From the NCBI GenBank assembly GCA_015056485.1, contig SVGD01000006.1, positions 29,292-93,291 on the forward strand: a DNA stretch of 64,000 nt, read 5' to 3'. The translations under genes were made by a program, and so were the position numbers. This DNA comes from Clostridiales bacterium. GTDB lineage: Bacteria; Bacillota; Clostridia; TANB77; CAG-508. Within the stretch, counting starts at the first letter, position 1. Each line of letters begins with the position of its first letter. The notes under the pieces are model-generated. The model ran no database searches. It was not told where the DNA came from and was given only the letters and a program-made list of their open reading frames with translations. This document shows, in pieces, positions 1 through 8,237 of this stretch.

Positions 1-2
1 CA

Positions 3-821
3 ATCGTATTAGCTATAATTTCATTTGTTAAAAAGAAACCTGTACCAATGCCTATTATAGGGCTATTTTGTTCTTTTGGAAGTATTATTGCAGTAATAGT
101 AATAGCATTAGTTGGTACAACAATAAGCACAGCATTAAGTTCAAATGGTATAATTGAATCAGCTAAAGAAGCTAGTGAAAAAACTTTATCAACATTACAA
201 GAAGAGGAAGATATTTTTAATGATTTAGAAAGTAAAAATTCAGTATCAAAAATTGAAGAAAATGTAATAGAAAACACTTCAATAGATAATACGACAAGTT
301 CTGTGAACCAGGAAGTTCCTAGCGATTGGAAAAGTGGAGAATTTATATTTGATGGAAAAAAATACAAATTATTTGATAAATATTCTAATTTTGAATTAGC
401 TGGTTGGTCTTTCGATATGGCTAAATACGGTTATGATGATAGTTATGTATTAAATTCAAAACAAAAAACATATGGAACAATAGATTTAGAGAATTCAAAT
501 TATGATGCTGATATATGGATTGGATTAATAAATAATGAGAGTACAGTATCAACAATAAAACAATGTGCAATATGGAGTTTTGACGTTGATAATGCTTTTG
601 CCGATAAACCAGTATCATTTACTTTAGCAAATGGAATAAAAAATGGAAGTACATTAGCAGAAGTTAAGGCAGCATATGGTGAACCAAGTGATACATATTA
701 TGCAGACTCTTTAAATTATTGGGAATATACTTATGAAACAGAGTCAAATCTTGAATTAAGATTAACAATATATGATGATATTACAAAAGGATTAACAAGT
801 TTTGTATATAAACAATATTAA
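3..821 (+). CDS. Membrane-anchored protein with BamE/SmpA-like C-terminal domain (5' end outside window)
   Basis: The reading frame is open to the left edge, so the true start lies outside the window; the ATG at 48 is inside a hydrophobic stretch. Visible order: a short hydrophobic segment, a KKK loop, a second transmembrane helix (about 48-130), a Glu/Ser/Thr-rich linker, then an extracytoplasmic domain. The last 70 residues contain GSTLAEVKAAYGEPSD, typical of the BamE/SmpA-like fold that many Firmicutes lipoproteins and membrane proteins carry. Function is unknown. It ends just before a bidirectional terminator shared with the converging dnaC-like gene. Confidence 0.7.
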   Translation: MVLAIISFVKKKPVPMPIIGLFCSFGSIIAVIVIALVGTTISTALSSNGIIESAKEASEKTLSTLQEEEDIFNDLESKNSVSKIEENVIENTSIDNTTSSVNQEVPSDWKSGEFIFDGKKYKLFDKYSNFELAGWSFDMAKYGYDDSYVLNSKQKTYGTIDLENSNYDADIWIGLINNESTVSTIKQCAIWSFDVDNAFADKPVSFTLANGIKNGSTLAEVKAAYGEPSDTYYADSLNYWEYTYETESNLELRLTIYDDITKGLTSFVYKQY

Positions 822-852
822 AAAAATACCACATAATGTGGTATTTTTTATG
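822..852. terminator. Bidirectional intrinsic terminator
   Basis: Hairpin with arms ATACCACA and TGTGGTAT, flanked by A-run and T-run, between two converging genes. Confidence 0.85.
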
Positions 853-853
853 T

Positions 854-1858
854 TTATTTAATTTTAAATCTTATATCATCACCATAAAAACGGTAAACGT
901 TATAATAACCAACAAAACGAGAAATTAATCTTTCATCATATGTTTTTAACAAACTTTTCAGATTTAAATTTGTAGATATTATAGTTTTAGTGATTTTTCC
1001 ATTTTGAGATAATAAACGTGTATTAATTATTTTATACAGTTCAGTGAATTTCATACTGTTAATAGTTTCTGTTCCTAAGTCATCAATAACTAATAAATCA
1101 ACAGAAAGTAAATTTTCTGAAAGATTTTTTTGTTCACCAGGTTTTGCAAACAAATCAGAAATTAATGAATCTAGCATTACAGGTGCTGTTTGATACATAA
1201 CAGTCTTTCCTTTTTTTAAAAGTTCATTAACTATACAGTTAGATAAAAAGGTTTTTCCTAGACCTGTACCACCAGAAAAAATTAAGTTTTTTTCTTCAGG
1301 ATTATCAAAATTATTAATAAATTGTTCAGCAGCTGTTTTTATATCTAATATGTTTTCTCGAGGTGAAATCGAAGAAAAATATTTTTTTTCATCTACTATA
1401 TCAGAATATAAATTTTCATTAAAATAATTAAAGTTTTGTTTTTCTATATTTGACAAAGAACTTTTGTTATATTCAATATTGAATAATTTTTGTTTTAAAC
1501 AATTACACATGTTAGTTTTAAAATCTTTATCTAATATATATCCGGTATCTTTACAATTTTCACATGTGTAAATATTAGATAAGTAATCAGGGGCTTTTCC
1601 TAATTTTTTTAAAATAACCAGTTTTTCTTCATTTAATTTTTTTATATTATTTTGTAATTTTTCTATTTCATTAGAATTATTAGATTTTAAAATGTTTTTT
1701 GCAATAGAAATAGAAGAGCTGTTTATCTCATTAGCAATTTCTTGAAGCCTAGGCTCTTTTTTATATAAATCTATTTTTCTATTTTCTAATTTCTTAGAAT
1801 TATCAATTCGCATTTGTTCATAATTTTTTAACAAATCATTTAATAAAGATTTATTCAT
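854..1858 (-). CDS. dnaC: DnaC/DnaI-type replicative helicase loader ATPase
   Basis: AAA+ ATPase that loads the replicative helicase at origins and stalled forks. The N-terminal 90 residues are charged and helical. A CENC zinc half-site (about 99-102), paired with CNC (about 117-119), precedes the ATPase core; Walker A GGTGLGKT lies near 195-202 and Walker B LLVIDDLGTE near 255. The length (334) fits the DnaI/DnaC family. AAGGAG precedes the ATG by about 7 nt. It starts 9 nt after the dnaD-like stop, so the two form one operon. An IstB-type transposition ATPase is less likely because no transposase is nearby and the zinc-binding N-terminal region is present. Confidence 0.9.
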   Translation of the reverse strand: MNKSLLNDLLKNYEQMRIDNSKKLENRKIDLYKKEPRLQEIANEINSSSISIAKNILKSNNSNEIEKLQNNIKKLNEEKLVILKKLGKAPDYLSNIYTCENCKDTGYILDKDFKTNMCNCLKQKLFNIEYNKSSLSNIEKQNFNYFNENLYSDIVDEKKYFSSISPRENILDIKTAAEQFINNFDNPEEKNLIFSGGTGLGKTFLSNCIVNELLKKGKTVMYQTAPVMLDSLISDLFAKPGEQKNLSENLLSVDLLVIDDLGTETINSMKFTELYKIINTRLLSQNGKITKTIISTNLNLKSLLKTYDERLISRFVGYYNVYRFYGDDIRFKIK

Positions 1859-1867
1859 AGAATCTCC

Positions 1868-2839
1868 TTAATTAACTTTTTTGTTAGCATAGAAATTATC
1901 TAAATTATCATATGAACGTTGTTCATAATTATTATAATTTGTTTTTTTTGCTAACTCTTGAGCATTTTTGTTTTTTTGTTTAAATTCACTTAAGAATTTT
2001 TCTATTTCATCATATGTTACTAAATTTCTATCATGCCAATCTGATAGTAATTTATCTAAATAATCAAAACTTGGGTTAGCTTTTGAAGTAGTCTTTTTTA
2101 AAGCAATATTTATTATATCTAAATTGTAATTATAATCTAAAACCCATTTTTCAATATATGCTTCTTCAAATTGTGTTAAAGGTGTATATCGTCTTAATTT
2201 TTTTGCAACAGAAGTTTTAATTTTTTTCATTTTTTCGTATCGTTCATAATAACTTTCTAAATCGTCATAAGTTTTAATTTTACTTTTATTCCATGCATCT
2301 GCAACTGTTTGTACATAATTTTTATGTAATGCAGATTTATTATTACAGTAATCAAATAGAGCAATCATTACTTGTTCATCAAATTCATATTTTTTAAACC
2401 ATAAATCAATATCACTGTACCAAGATGGAGACATAACACCTTGGAAACATCTAGTATTAATACTTTCTATAGCTTTTGCACGATACTGATTTTTTTCATT
2501 TTTCTCTATAGCTTCAGGAGTTAATGTTAAATTAGGTGAATAAGATTTATGTAATTCAATTTCTTGTAAATCATTTAAAATATACCCATTTATTTTTTTT
2601 GTTAAAACACCTTGTTCTTCCCAAAAAGTTAGAGATGACTGAATAACATTTATAGGTAAATTTAATTTTTTTGATAAATCATTTAACTTTATTTCTCTAC
2701 CATATTTAGAAAGAAAAATTAAACATAAATAAACTTTTATACTATCACTATTTGCACATGTTAAATATTCAGTGAAAAATATATCAGGTATTTCTGTTTT
2801 TGAAAATAACATTGATTTATCTTTTTGTTCTAACTTCAT
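1868..2839 (-). CDS. dnaD: DnaD-domain replication initiation protein
   Basis: Primosomal protein acting with DnaC/DnaI at replication initiation. The N-terminal 100 residues resemble a DnaD winged helix (LNDLSKKLNLPINVIQSSL). Two DnaB2/DnaD C-terminal repeats follow: the first around 140-205 (WYSDIDLWFKKYEFDE, ending YDDLESYYERYE), the second around 215-285 with the signature FEEAYIEKWVLDYNYNLDII. The Lys/Asn-rich tail is disordered. AAAGGAG precedes the ATG. It is upstream of and co-transcribed with the helicase loader, the usual clostridial arrangement. Confidence 0.88.
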   Translation of the reverse strand: MKLEQKDKSMLFSKTEIPDIFFTEYLTCANSDSIKVYLCLIFLSKYGREIKLNDLSKKLNLPINVIQSSLTFWEEQGVLTKKINGYILNDLQEIELHKSYSPNLTLTPEAIEKNEKNQYRAKAIESINTRCFQGVMSPSWYSDIDLWFKKYEFDEQVMIALFDYCNNKSALHKNYVQTVADAWNKSKIKTYDDLESYYERYEKMKKIKTSVAKKLRRYTPLTQFEEAYIEKWVLDYNYNLDIINIALKKTTSKANPSFDYLDKLLSDWHDRNLVTYDEIEKFLSEFKQKNKNAQELAKKTNYNNYEQRSYDNLDNFYANKKVN

Positions 2840-2855
2840 ACTAAACTCCTTTTTG

Positions 2856-2930
2856 AGGGTCGCCGTGGGCGACGACCCCTACGTATAAATTTGAATTTAT
2901 TTGTAGGGGAAGACACCTACGGCTGCCTAA
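2856..2930. repeat. Dispersed palindromic repeat (TGTAGGGG family), two units
   Basis: A hairpin GGGTCGCC/GGCGAC followed by CCCCTACG, then a second unit reading TTGTAGGGGAAGACACCTA. Much more GC-rich than its surroundings. The same family occurs near 8117, 17672, 17873, 37289, 40917 and 43065. It separates the type IV secretion operon from dnaD/dnaC. Confidence 0.75.
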
Positions 2931-2980
2931 GTATTTATTTTTGTATGAAGAATTATATCACCTAAAAGCAGTTTTTACAA

Positions 2981-3262
2981 TCATTTAGAATAAAAATAAA
3001 TTTTTCGATTTTTGAAGAATTTAAACATATAAATAAAAACATATAAAATATTTTCATTATTAAAACCTATTAGGCTAATAAGAAATAAAGGTAAACAAAA
3101 AATGATAAATAGAGATATTTTTAAAGTTAAATTGAAAGAGAAAAAATTTAATAATAAAAAAATAATTAAATACCAAATAATATTTATTAAAGCAGTAGAA
3201 TAATCAATAAAACCTAAAATTTTATTTTTAAAATTATAATTTTGAGGAAAAATAAATTTCAT
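2981..3262 (-). CDS. PrgI/VirB3-like small membrane protein of a type IV secretion module
   Basis: 93 residues with two adjacent transmembrane helices (about 24-45 and 48-68) and a basic C-terminus (FKNRKIYFYSK). The layout of a short N-terminal segment starting FIFPQNYNFKNKILGF, a helical hairpin and a basic tail matches the PrgI family, the VirB3 equivalent that anchors the VirB4 ATPase. AGGAGG overlaps the stop of the upstream VirB6-like gene, suggesting translational coupling. VirB4 normally follows PrgI but is absent here; a dispersed repeat comes next. The family call rests on topology and position. Confidence 0.6.
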   Translation of the reverse strand: MKFIFPQNYNFKNKILGFIDYSTALINIIWYLIIFLLLNFFSFNLTLKISLFIIFCLPLFLISLIGFNNENILYVFIYMFKFFKNRKIYFYSK

Positions 3263-3265
3263 TTT

Positions 3266-4159
3266 CTAACCTCCTGTTTTAAATAGATTTTTCATATTAG
3301 AAAGACTAAAACTTATATCTGTTGATATTCCTCCCATAAATTCTTTCATATAAGAATTTGCTTTAATTAATGCATATATTACACCTATAATTGTTAATCT
3401 TGAAAAAGTAGTATTATCAGAAATATTTAACGAAAAACCAACTAATAAAATTAAAGGTACTAATATTTGTAAAAATAATAAAGATAAAAAAATTTTGAGC
3501 CACGATTTAAAAATCCAAGCAAAATTTTTTACAACTAAAGAAATAAAAGCAAATGGCGAAATTAATACAAAAACCTTAATCATAATGTATCTTAAAGAAT
3601 AAGAAAGAATTAAACTTATTAAACCAACAGATATAATTGTTTTTATTAAACCATCAAAAGAAAATAAATTTAAAGAAGCTCCTTCTATATATAAAGATGA
3701 ATTTAAATTTTGTATTAATGTTGAAAAACATATTTCAGTGTCAAAAACATGCTCACCTACATTTCTAATTGCTAAAGAAACACAAGATGTAAGATAAATA
3801 AGTTTTTCACAAATAAAAAATGAAAAATTTAAAGCTATAGTACAAAGTAAAAGTCTAAAAATAAATTGAGTAGGTTTTTGAACTTGTGCATAGGTAAGAT
3901 AGGATAGAAGAAGAGAAAAAGAGTAATATAAACATATTGAAAATAATATTGCATTACAAATTAATATTATTCCTGAGGAATTATTGCCAATAATTTTTAT
4001 AAAAGAGCTATCAGTAATAATATCACTATTAATAAAAATTAAATCATCTAATAAATTATATAAATTATTATCAATAGAAGAAAAAATATTTGAAATAATA
4101 TTTGTTATAGTTTGTGTAATTATAGAAACTATATTTATTTGAGAAGAATCAGTCTGCAA
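3266..4159 (-). CDS. VirB6/TrbL-like polytopic membrane protein
   Basis: About 297 residues with roughly six hydrophobic segments, including one near 65-95 (LICNAILFSICLYYSF) and a pair near 215-250. The segment VFVLISPFAFISLVVKNFAWIFKSWLKIF is reported here only by its features: an aromatic Trp-rich motif typical of VirB6/TrbL inner-membrane channel proteins. The frame can open with GTG at 4171, but AAAGGTGG sits 8 nt before a TTG at 4159, so that TTG is preferred. It lies between the pilin-like gene and the PrgI-like gene, the order seen in Gram-positive conjugative elements. Confidence 0.62.
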   Translation of the reverse strand: MQTDSSQINIVSIITQTITNIISNIFSSIDNNLYNLLDDLIFINSDIITDSSFIKIIGNNSSGIILICNAILFSICLYYSFSLLLSYLTYAQVQKPTQFIFRLLLCTIALNFSFFICEKLIYLTSCVSLAIRNVGEHVFDTEICFSTLIQNLNSSLYIEGASLNLFSFDGLIKTIISVGLISLILSYSLRYIMIKVFVLISPFAFISLVVKNFAWIFKSWLKIFLSLLFLQILVPLILLVGFSLNISDNTTFSRLTIIGVIYALIKANSYMKEFMGGISTDISFSLSNMKNLFKTGG

Positions 4160-4179
4160 AAAAATCACCACCTTTTTTT

Positions 4180-4212
4180 ATGTACTAGGAAAGTTCAACT
4201 TTCCTAGTACAT
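4180..4212. repeat. Perfect 16-bp inverted repeat with 1-nt centre
   Basis: Arms ATGTACTAGGAAAGTT and AACTTTCCTAGTACAT around a single C, inside the secretion operon, just upstream of the VirB6-like start. There is no U-run on the minus strand, so this is not a standard terminator; a protein-binding or RNA-processing site is possible. Confidence 0.85.
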
Positions 4213-4280
4213 AAAATGCTATAATCGCTATTGCCTGCTTTAGACTTCCTCATTGTATTCGGAAGCTCAAATCGGCGAGA

Positions 4281-4307
4281 AGAAAAGTGTGGCAAAGCCA
4301 CTTTTCT
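4281..4307 (-). terminator. Hairpin after the pilin-like gene (attenuator or processing site)
   Basis: Arms AGAAAAGTG and CACTTTTCT with an extra GG/CC pair, 8 nt after the pilin-like stop codon. It may lower expression of the downstream VirB6-like gene relative to the pilin-like gene. Confidence 0.5.
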
Positions 4308-4314
4308 TGTTTAT

Positions 4315-4641
4315 TTATGATACAAGAAGTTCAATTGCAGATAGAATTAAATCAATTGCTAAGATAAAAGCATATGAAAACAAACTCCCACGAATTACTT
4401 TTTTTCCGGTTCTGATTTTTTCTTCATCCCCAAAACTGAATTTTTTCATAAAAATACCTGTTCCAACAGCGACAGCTGCTGCGGGAGTCGCAATTTTTAA
4501 AAGCCACGATTTAATTGTTTCAAAAGCATCGAATATTGTTGAAACAAGTGCTGGGTATGCAGAATAACTATCTACAGAAATAAAAAGTAAAACAATAAAA
4601 AATATAAAAGAAAATAGAAAAATATATAAATTTTTTTTCAT
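4315..4641 (-). CDS. VirB2/TrbC-like pilin subunit candidate
   Basis: 108 residues from the ATG at 4641, which has AAAGGAG 6 nt upstream; a longer frame to 4689 has no such site. An N-terminal signal peptide (KKNLYIFLFSFIFFIVLLF) would be cut near SYSA. Two hydrophobic segments follow: one rich in Ala (ATPAAAVAVGTGIFM), then a basic loop (RTGKKVIRG) and a second helix. This two-helix architecture is that of VirB2/TrbC pilins and Maff2-type proteins of clostridial conjugative elements. It lies 13 nt after the coupling ATPase gene in the same operon. Confidence 0.6.
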   Translation of the reverse strand: MKKNLYIFLFSFIFFIVLLFISVDSYSAYPALVSTIFDAFETIKSWLLKIATPAAAVAVGTGIFMKKFSFGDEEKIRTGKKVIRGSLFSYAFILAIDLILSAIELLVS

Positions 4642-4654
4642 ACTACTCCTTTCA

Positions 4655-6418
4655 TTAAATAATTTTATCATTAGAATATGTATAATCATTTGTACAAGGG
4701 CTTTCTTTAAAATATGGAATCATTTTTATTTTACATGGGCGTTGGATAATATTTCCATCAGAAATAAATCCTAAACAAGAAAAAGTTTCTAAATTTTGTG
4801 TGAAATAATTAGTGTCATAAATATAATCTGAATGAATATACGAACTAATAGTTTCTGAAACACTAGAATTCTTAGATTTTAACTTACCAGTAAAATAGTT
4901 GAAATTAGTTTCTTGAGCATTTTCTGAAATACTTTTTGAAACTTTAGTTTTATCTTCTTTACCAATTTGTTTTTGAGCATCTTCAATAGTAAAGGTGTCG
5001 TCAGAACGAAACCAAAGTTTATTTATTAAACTTTGAGTAATCACTTTTACAGAAGATTGGTCTTTTAATGTATTTAATAGTGAAGTATAGCTTTGTGTTG
5101 CAACAATGTTTATACATTTAGCTTCTCTACTTTGAGAAAAGAAATTTGCATCTGTAGAAGTTACATATTCGTGATATTCATCACATATGAAAGCTACAGG
5201 TCTTGTAGGTGAAGTATTAGAGAGTTGCATTAATACTTCTCCTTGAAAATCTAATTTTAAATATGCAGCGATAATTTTTGAAAGATTTAGGTATTCAGAA
5301 ATATTCATATTTAAAACCACAATTTTTCCTTTTTTTATTAGAGCTTCGAAACCAAAAAAATTAATTTCTTCCTTTTTGGGACAAAAGGTATGTAATACAT
5401 CGTAATCAGAAATAAATGTATTTGTGATTCTAGTTATTTCAGATTTTAAGATTGATAGAACGCGAGAATCTAATTTTACAAATTCATTTTCAAAAAATTC
5501 AATTGAGGATTTTAAATCATAAATTTGTTTGGAGGATAATTTTCCAGATTGAAACAATTTTCTAAGACTAGATAATTTTTGAGAAAAATAATTAGGGGTA
5601 TTAATAAGATTATGAAGTTCAATAAATGTTACATATTCGTTATTGTATAATCTACAAAGTTTAATACATTCACCAATAACTTGTTCAGCTTTGTCTAACC
5701 AGTAGGAGTCAGAATTGTTGTTAGAAAACAAAGTTAATATAGTTTTTAACCTGTTAGCTAAAATATGAGGTTTTAAATGAGGTTTGTCTAAAGGATTATA
5801 TTTAATTTTACCATTTAAATCTATAATTATTAAATCTTGAATTCTATTGCTTTTCTTAGCATATTCATAAATTTGTTTATGGAAATTTCCTTTTACATCT
5901 AGAACTAATATTCCTAATTTATCGTTAAAACTAGATGATTTATATTCAATTAGTTGTTTTGCAAAAGGATACATGCTTGAGCTTGTTTTTCCAGTACCAA
6001 TCGTCCCGGTAATTAAAATATTTTGATATAAGCCTTTTTCTGGAATATAAATTTTTTTATTTGTTTGTTCATCTAAACCAATAAACAATGACAAATTTTC
6101 AATATAATCGTCAATAGGGGAAGAGGCTATTTTGTGAGATTTTTTTATTTTTTTAATTATAAATTTATATAATATATTTGAAATTATTATTGAAAAAATA
6201 ATATGAAAAAAGATATAAAGAAATTTTAGAATAAACCACAGCTGAGAATGAGTTTTGCATATATCAAAAGGTTTTAAAGCATATGGAAAAATAAAAGTTC
6301 TAGCCGTAAATATTGGGAAAAATAATATAAAAACAAACAATGTATATAGAAATAAAAAAGCTGATATAAAAAACATTTTTTTTGATAATAATAATTTAAT
6401 CTTTATATACACCTCCAA
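4655..6418 (-). CDS. VirD4/TraD-like type IV coupling ATPase
   Basis: 587 residues. Two N-terminal membrane helices (about 14-35 and 60-85) are followed by a RecA-like ATPase with Walker A GTIGTGKTSS (about 138-147) and Walker B RPVAFICDEYHEY (about 400-412). VLDVKGNFHKQ and VATQSYTSLL are the usual TraM-recognition/VirD4 core blocks. Such proteins pass substrates into a type IV secretion channel. The start is uncertain: the frame opens at a TTG (6418), but the only good Shine-Dalgarno (GGAGGTG, about 6411) lies inside it and would fit a rare ATT start near 6400. No relaxase is present nearby. Confidence 0.85.
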   Translation of the reverse strand: MEVYIKIKLLLSKKMFFISAFLFLYTLFVFILFFPIFTARTFIFPYALKPFDICKTHSQLWFILKFLYIFFHIIFSIIISNILYKFIIKKIKKSHKIASSPIDDYIENLSLFIGLDEQTNKKIYIPEKGLYQNILITGTIGTGKTSSSMYPFAKQLIEYKSSSFNDKLGILVLDVKGNFHKQIYEYAKKSNRIQDLIIIDLNGKIKYNPLDKPHLKPHILANRLKTILTLFSNNNSDSYWLDKAEQVIGECIKLCRLYNNEYVTFIELHNLINTPNYFSQKLSSLRKLFQSGKLSSKQIYDLKSSIEFFENEFVKLDSRVLSILKSEITRITNTFISDYDVLHTFCPKKEEINFFGFEALIKKGKIVVLNMNISEYLNLSKIIAAYLKLDFQGEVLMQLSNTSPTRPVAFICDEYHEYVTSTDANFFSQSREAKCINIVATQSYTSLLNTLKDQSSVKVITQSLINKLWFRSDDTFTIEDAQKQIGKEDKTKVSKSISENAQETNFNYFTGKLKSKNSSVSETISSYIHSDYIYDTNYFTQNLETFSCLGFISDGNIIQRPCKIKMIPYFKESPCTNDYTYSNDKII

Positions 6419-6545
6419 TTTTATTTGATAATTGTTTTAAGGATAATTTAGAACCTTGTTCTTGATGAAAAACTTTCATTTCAAAAAATAAATAAATAGT
6501 ATAAAAAACAACAAAGATATTAATAATAAAAGAAATAAAAAACAT
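6396..6545 (-). CDS. Small single-pass membrane protein, first gene of the secretion operon
   Basis: 49 residues beginning MFFISFIINIFVVFYTIYLF, one transmembrane helix followed by a charged tail (SKLSLKQLSNKIGGVYKD). It is the first frame after the promoter at 6609-6637, and its end overlaps the coupling ATPase start region and contains that gene's GGAGGTG. No recognisable family; the ribosome site of its own is weak. Inferred to be a small accessory subunit of the secretion module. Confidence 0.5.
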   Translation of the reverse strand: MFFISFIINIFVVFYTIYLFFEMKVFHQEQGSKLSLKQLSNKIGGVYKD

Positions 6546-6608
6546 ATGAGTTAAAATTTTTATTTTATCACCAGCCTTTCACAAATAGTAAAGCCCTTGA
6601 TGGTTAAA

Positions 6609-6637
6609 ATAATACTATAAGGAAAAAAGTTTGTCTA
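6609..6637 (-). promoter_or_regulatory. Sigma-A-type promoter of the secretion operon
   Basis: On the minus strand TAGACA, 17-nt spacer, TATTAT. Predicted start near 6602, about 57 nt before the small membrane-protein gene. Confidence 0.6.
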
Positions 6638-6694
6638 TACTTTTTTTGAAAAATGTGATAAAATTTATAAAGGTTTAAAAAGTAAATTGTTTTA

Positions 6695-6768
6695 GAGGTG
6701 AGAAGTGTGAAGTGAGAGGTGTGCTTTTTACTATCATTAAATTTCACACCTCACACATCCCACTTCTT
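6695..6768. repeat. Palindromic repeat of the GTGAGAAGTGTGAAGTG family
   Basis: Left arm rich in GTGAG/AAGTG units, right arm with CACACCTCAC and CCCACTTCTT. A second member lies at 12746-12840. The rest of the 6546-6838 gap holds only the minus-strand promoter and AT-rich DNA. Confidence 0.7.
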
Positions 6769-6838
6769 ATTTTATAAATGCAATTTGAAACATTATTAAA
6801 TAAAATTAAATAACGTCAATTAAAAAGGAGGAGAAATT

Positions 6839-7021
6839 ATGATAGAAAAAACAACAAAAATAGGAGAATTATTAGAAATAGCACCTGAAAAAGCTGAAAT
6901 TCTTTTAGAAGTTGGAATGCACTGCTTAGGATGTCCAGCATCACAAGCAGAAACATTAGAAGAAGCTTGTGCAGTACATGGAATCGATGTAGATGAACTT
7001 CTTAAAAAATTAAATGCATAA
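6839..7021 (+). CDS. DUF1858 domain protein
   Basis: 60 residues with the DUF1858 signature: KIGELLEIAPEKAEILLEVG, then MHCLGCPAS (CxxC), then EEACAVHGIDVDELLKKLN. These small disulfide- or metal-binding-type domains are common in Clostridia, alone or fused to redox enzymes; the exact role is unknown. AGGAGG precedes the ATG by 7 nt. It stands alone upstream of the tRNA cluster promoter. Confidence 0.9.
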   Translation: MIEKTTKIGELLEIAPEKAEILLEVGMHCLGCPASQAETLEEACAVHGIDVDELLKKLNA

Positions 7022-7047
7022 AAAAATAAAAAAATTTCAAAAAAAAG

Positions 7048-7076
7048 TTGACATGAGGTAAAAAATGTTGTAATAT
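7048..7076 (+). promoter_or_regulatory. Promoter of the tRNA cluster
   Basis: TTGACA, 17-nt spacer, TAATAT, followed by an imperfect hairpin (7079-7110) and tRNA-Lys at 7131. Confidence 0.85.
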
Positions 7077-7130
7077 ATATAAGCAACTGCAAAAACGAAG
7101 CGGTTGCTTATATAATTCTTTTTGAATTAT

Positions 7131-7206
7131 GGGCCATTAGCTCAGGTGGTAGAGCACTTGACTTTTAATCAAGTTGTCCCGCGTTCGAGTCGCGGATGGC
7201 TCACCA
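7131..7206 (+). tRNA. tRNA-Lys (anticodon UUU)
   Basis: Complete cloverleaf. Acceptor GGGCCAT pairs with ATGGCTC, loop CTTTTAA gives anticodon UUU, and CCA is encoded. Confidence 0.95.
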
Positions 7207-7241
7207 AATAAATATTAGTCTTGTACTAATATTTATTACAA

Positions 7242-7316
7242 GGCCCCTTGGTCAAGCGGTTAAGACATCGCCCTTTCACGGCGGAGACATGGGTTCGATT
7301 CCCGTAGGGGTCACCA
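7242..7316 (+). tRNA. tRNA-Glu (anticodon UUC)
   Basis: Complete cloverleaf. Acceptor GGCCCCT pairs with AGGGGTC, loop CTTTCAC gives anticodon UUC, and CCA is encoded. Confidence 0.95.
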
Positions 7317-7326
7317 AAAGTGATAT

Positions 7327-7629
<303 letters not shown>

Positions 7630-7635
7630 ATTTAA

Positions 7636-7676
7636 AATAAAGCAAGACGTTAATTTAATGGCTTGCTTTATTTTTT
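7636..7676 (+). terminator. Terminator of the tRNA cluster
   Basis: Arms AATAAAGCAAG and CTTGCTTTATT followed by a T-run, right after tRNA-Thr. Confidence 0.85.
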
Positions 7677-7716
7677 ACAATCAATATTGACAAAAAGACA
7701 ATAAAGGAGAAGATTT

Positions 7717-8106
7717 ATGAATAATTGTATGAATTGTAAAGAAATAATAAATAATAGAAACAAATATTGTAGTGTAAAATGTCAAAAAGAATATGAATAT
7801 AAAGTTTATATTGAAAAATGGAAAATAGGAAATGAGAGTGGCTTAAGAGGGGATTATCAAATTTCAATGCATATAAAAAGATATCTATTTTATAAATATA
7901 ATAATAAATGTGTAAAATGTGGATGGGGTGAAACAAACATACATACAGGAAATATTCCATTAGAAGTAGAACATATTGATGGAAATTACGAAAATAATAG
8001 AGAAGATAATTTGATATTACTGTGTCCAAATTGTCATAGTTTAACAAGTACATATAAAGGTGCTAATTTAAATAAAGGAAGAAAGAAGAGAAGTAAGTAT
8101 TATTAA
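7717..8106 (+). CDS. Small HNH endonuclease
   Basis: 129 residues. N-terminal zinc half-sites CMNC (about 4-7) and CSVKC (about 18-22) are followed by a CVKCG / LEVEHIDGN / NLILLCPNCHS block, the classic HNH ββα-metal motif with flanking CxxC zinc pairs. The Lys-rich tail suits DNA binding. AAAGGAG precedes the ATG. It lies 88 nt after the intron-split tRNA-Thr and its terminator. Free-standing HNH enzymes next to group I introns can act as homing endonucleases; this link is an inference, and a solitary restriction-type HNH gene is the alternative. Confidence 0.88.
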   Translation: MNNCMNCKEIINNRNKYCSVKCQKEYEYKVYIEKWKIGNESGLRGDYQISMHIKRYLFYKYNNKCVKCGWGETNIHTGNIPLEVEHIDGNYENNREDNLILLCPNCHSLTSTYKGANLNKGRKKRSKYY

Positions 8107-8115
8107 TAAATTGAA

Positions 8116-8142
8116 GTGTAGGGGTAGACACCCACGGCTGCT
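8116..8142. repeat. Dispersed TGTAGGGG repeat
   Basis: Contains TGTAGGGGTAGACACCCACG, matching one unit at 2901-2925. Confidence 0.65.
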
Positions 8143-8237
8143 CTATGTATTAAGTTGCACTTTAATTCTTTTCTTGACAAATATTTAGTAAAATGTTAAT
8201 TTTAATAATGAGAAAATATTAAATAAAGGAGAAAAAT

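Noticed and set aside
4253..4567. Plus-strand frame of 104 codons
   Set aside because: Antisense to the pilin-like gene, crosses its terminator hairpin, and lacks a ribosome site.
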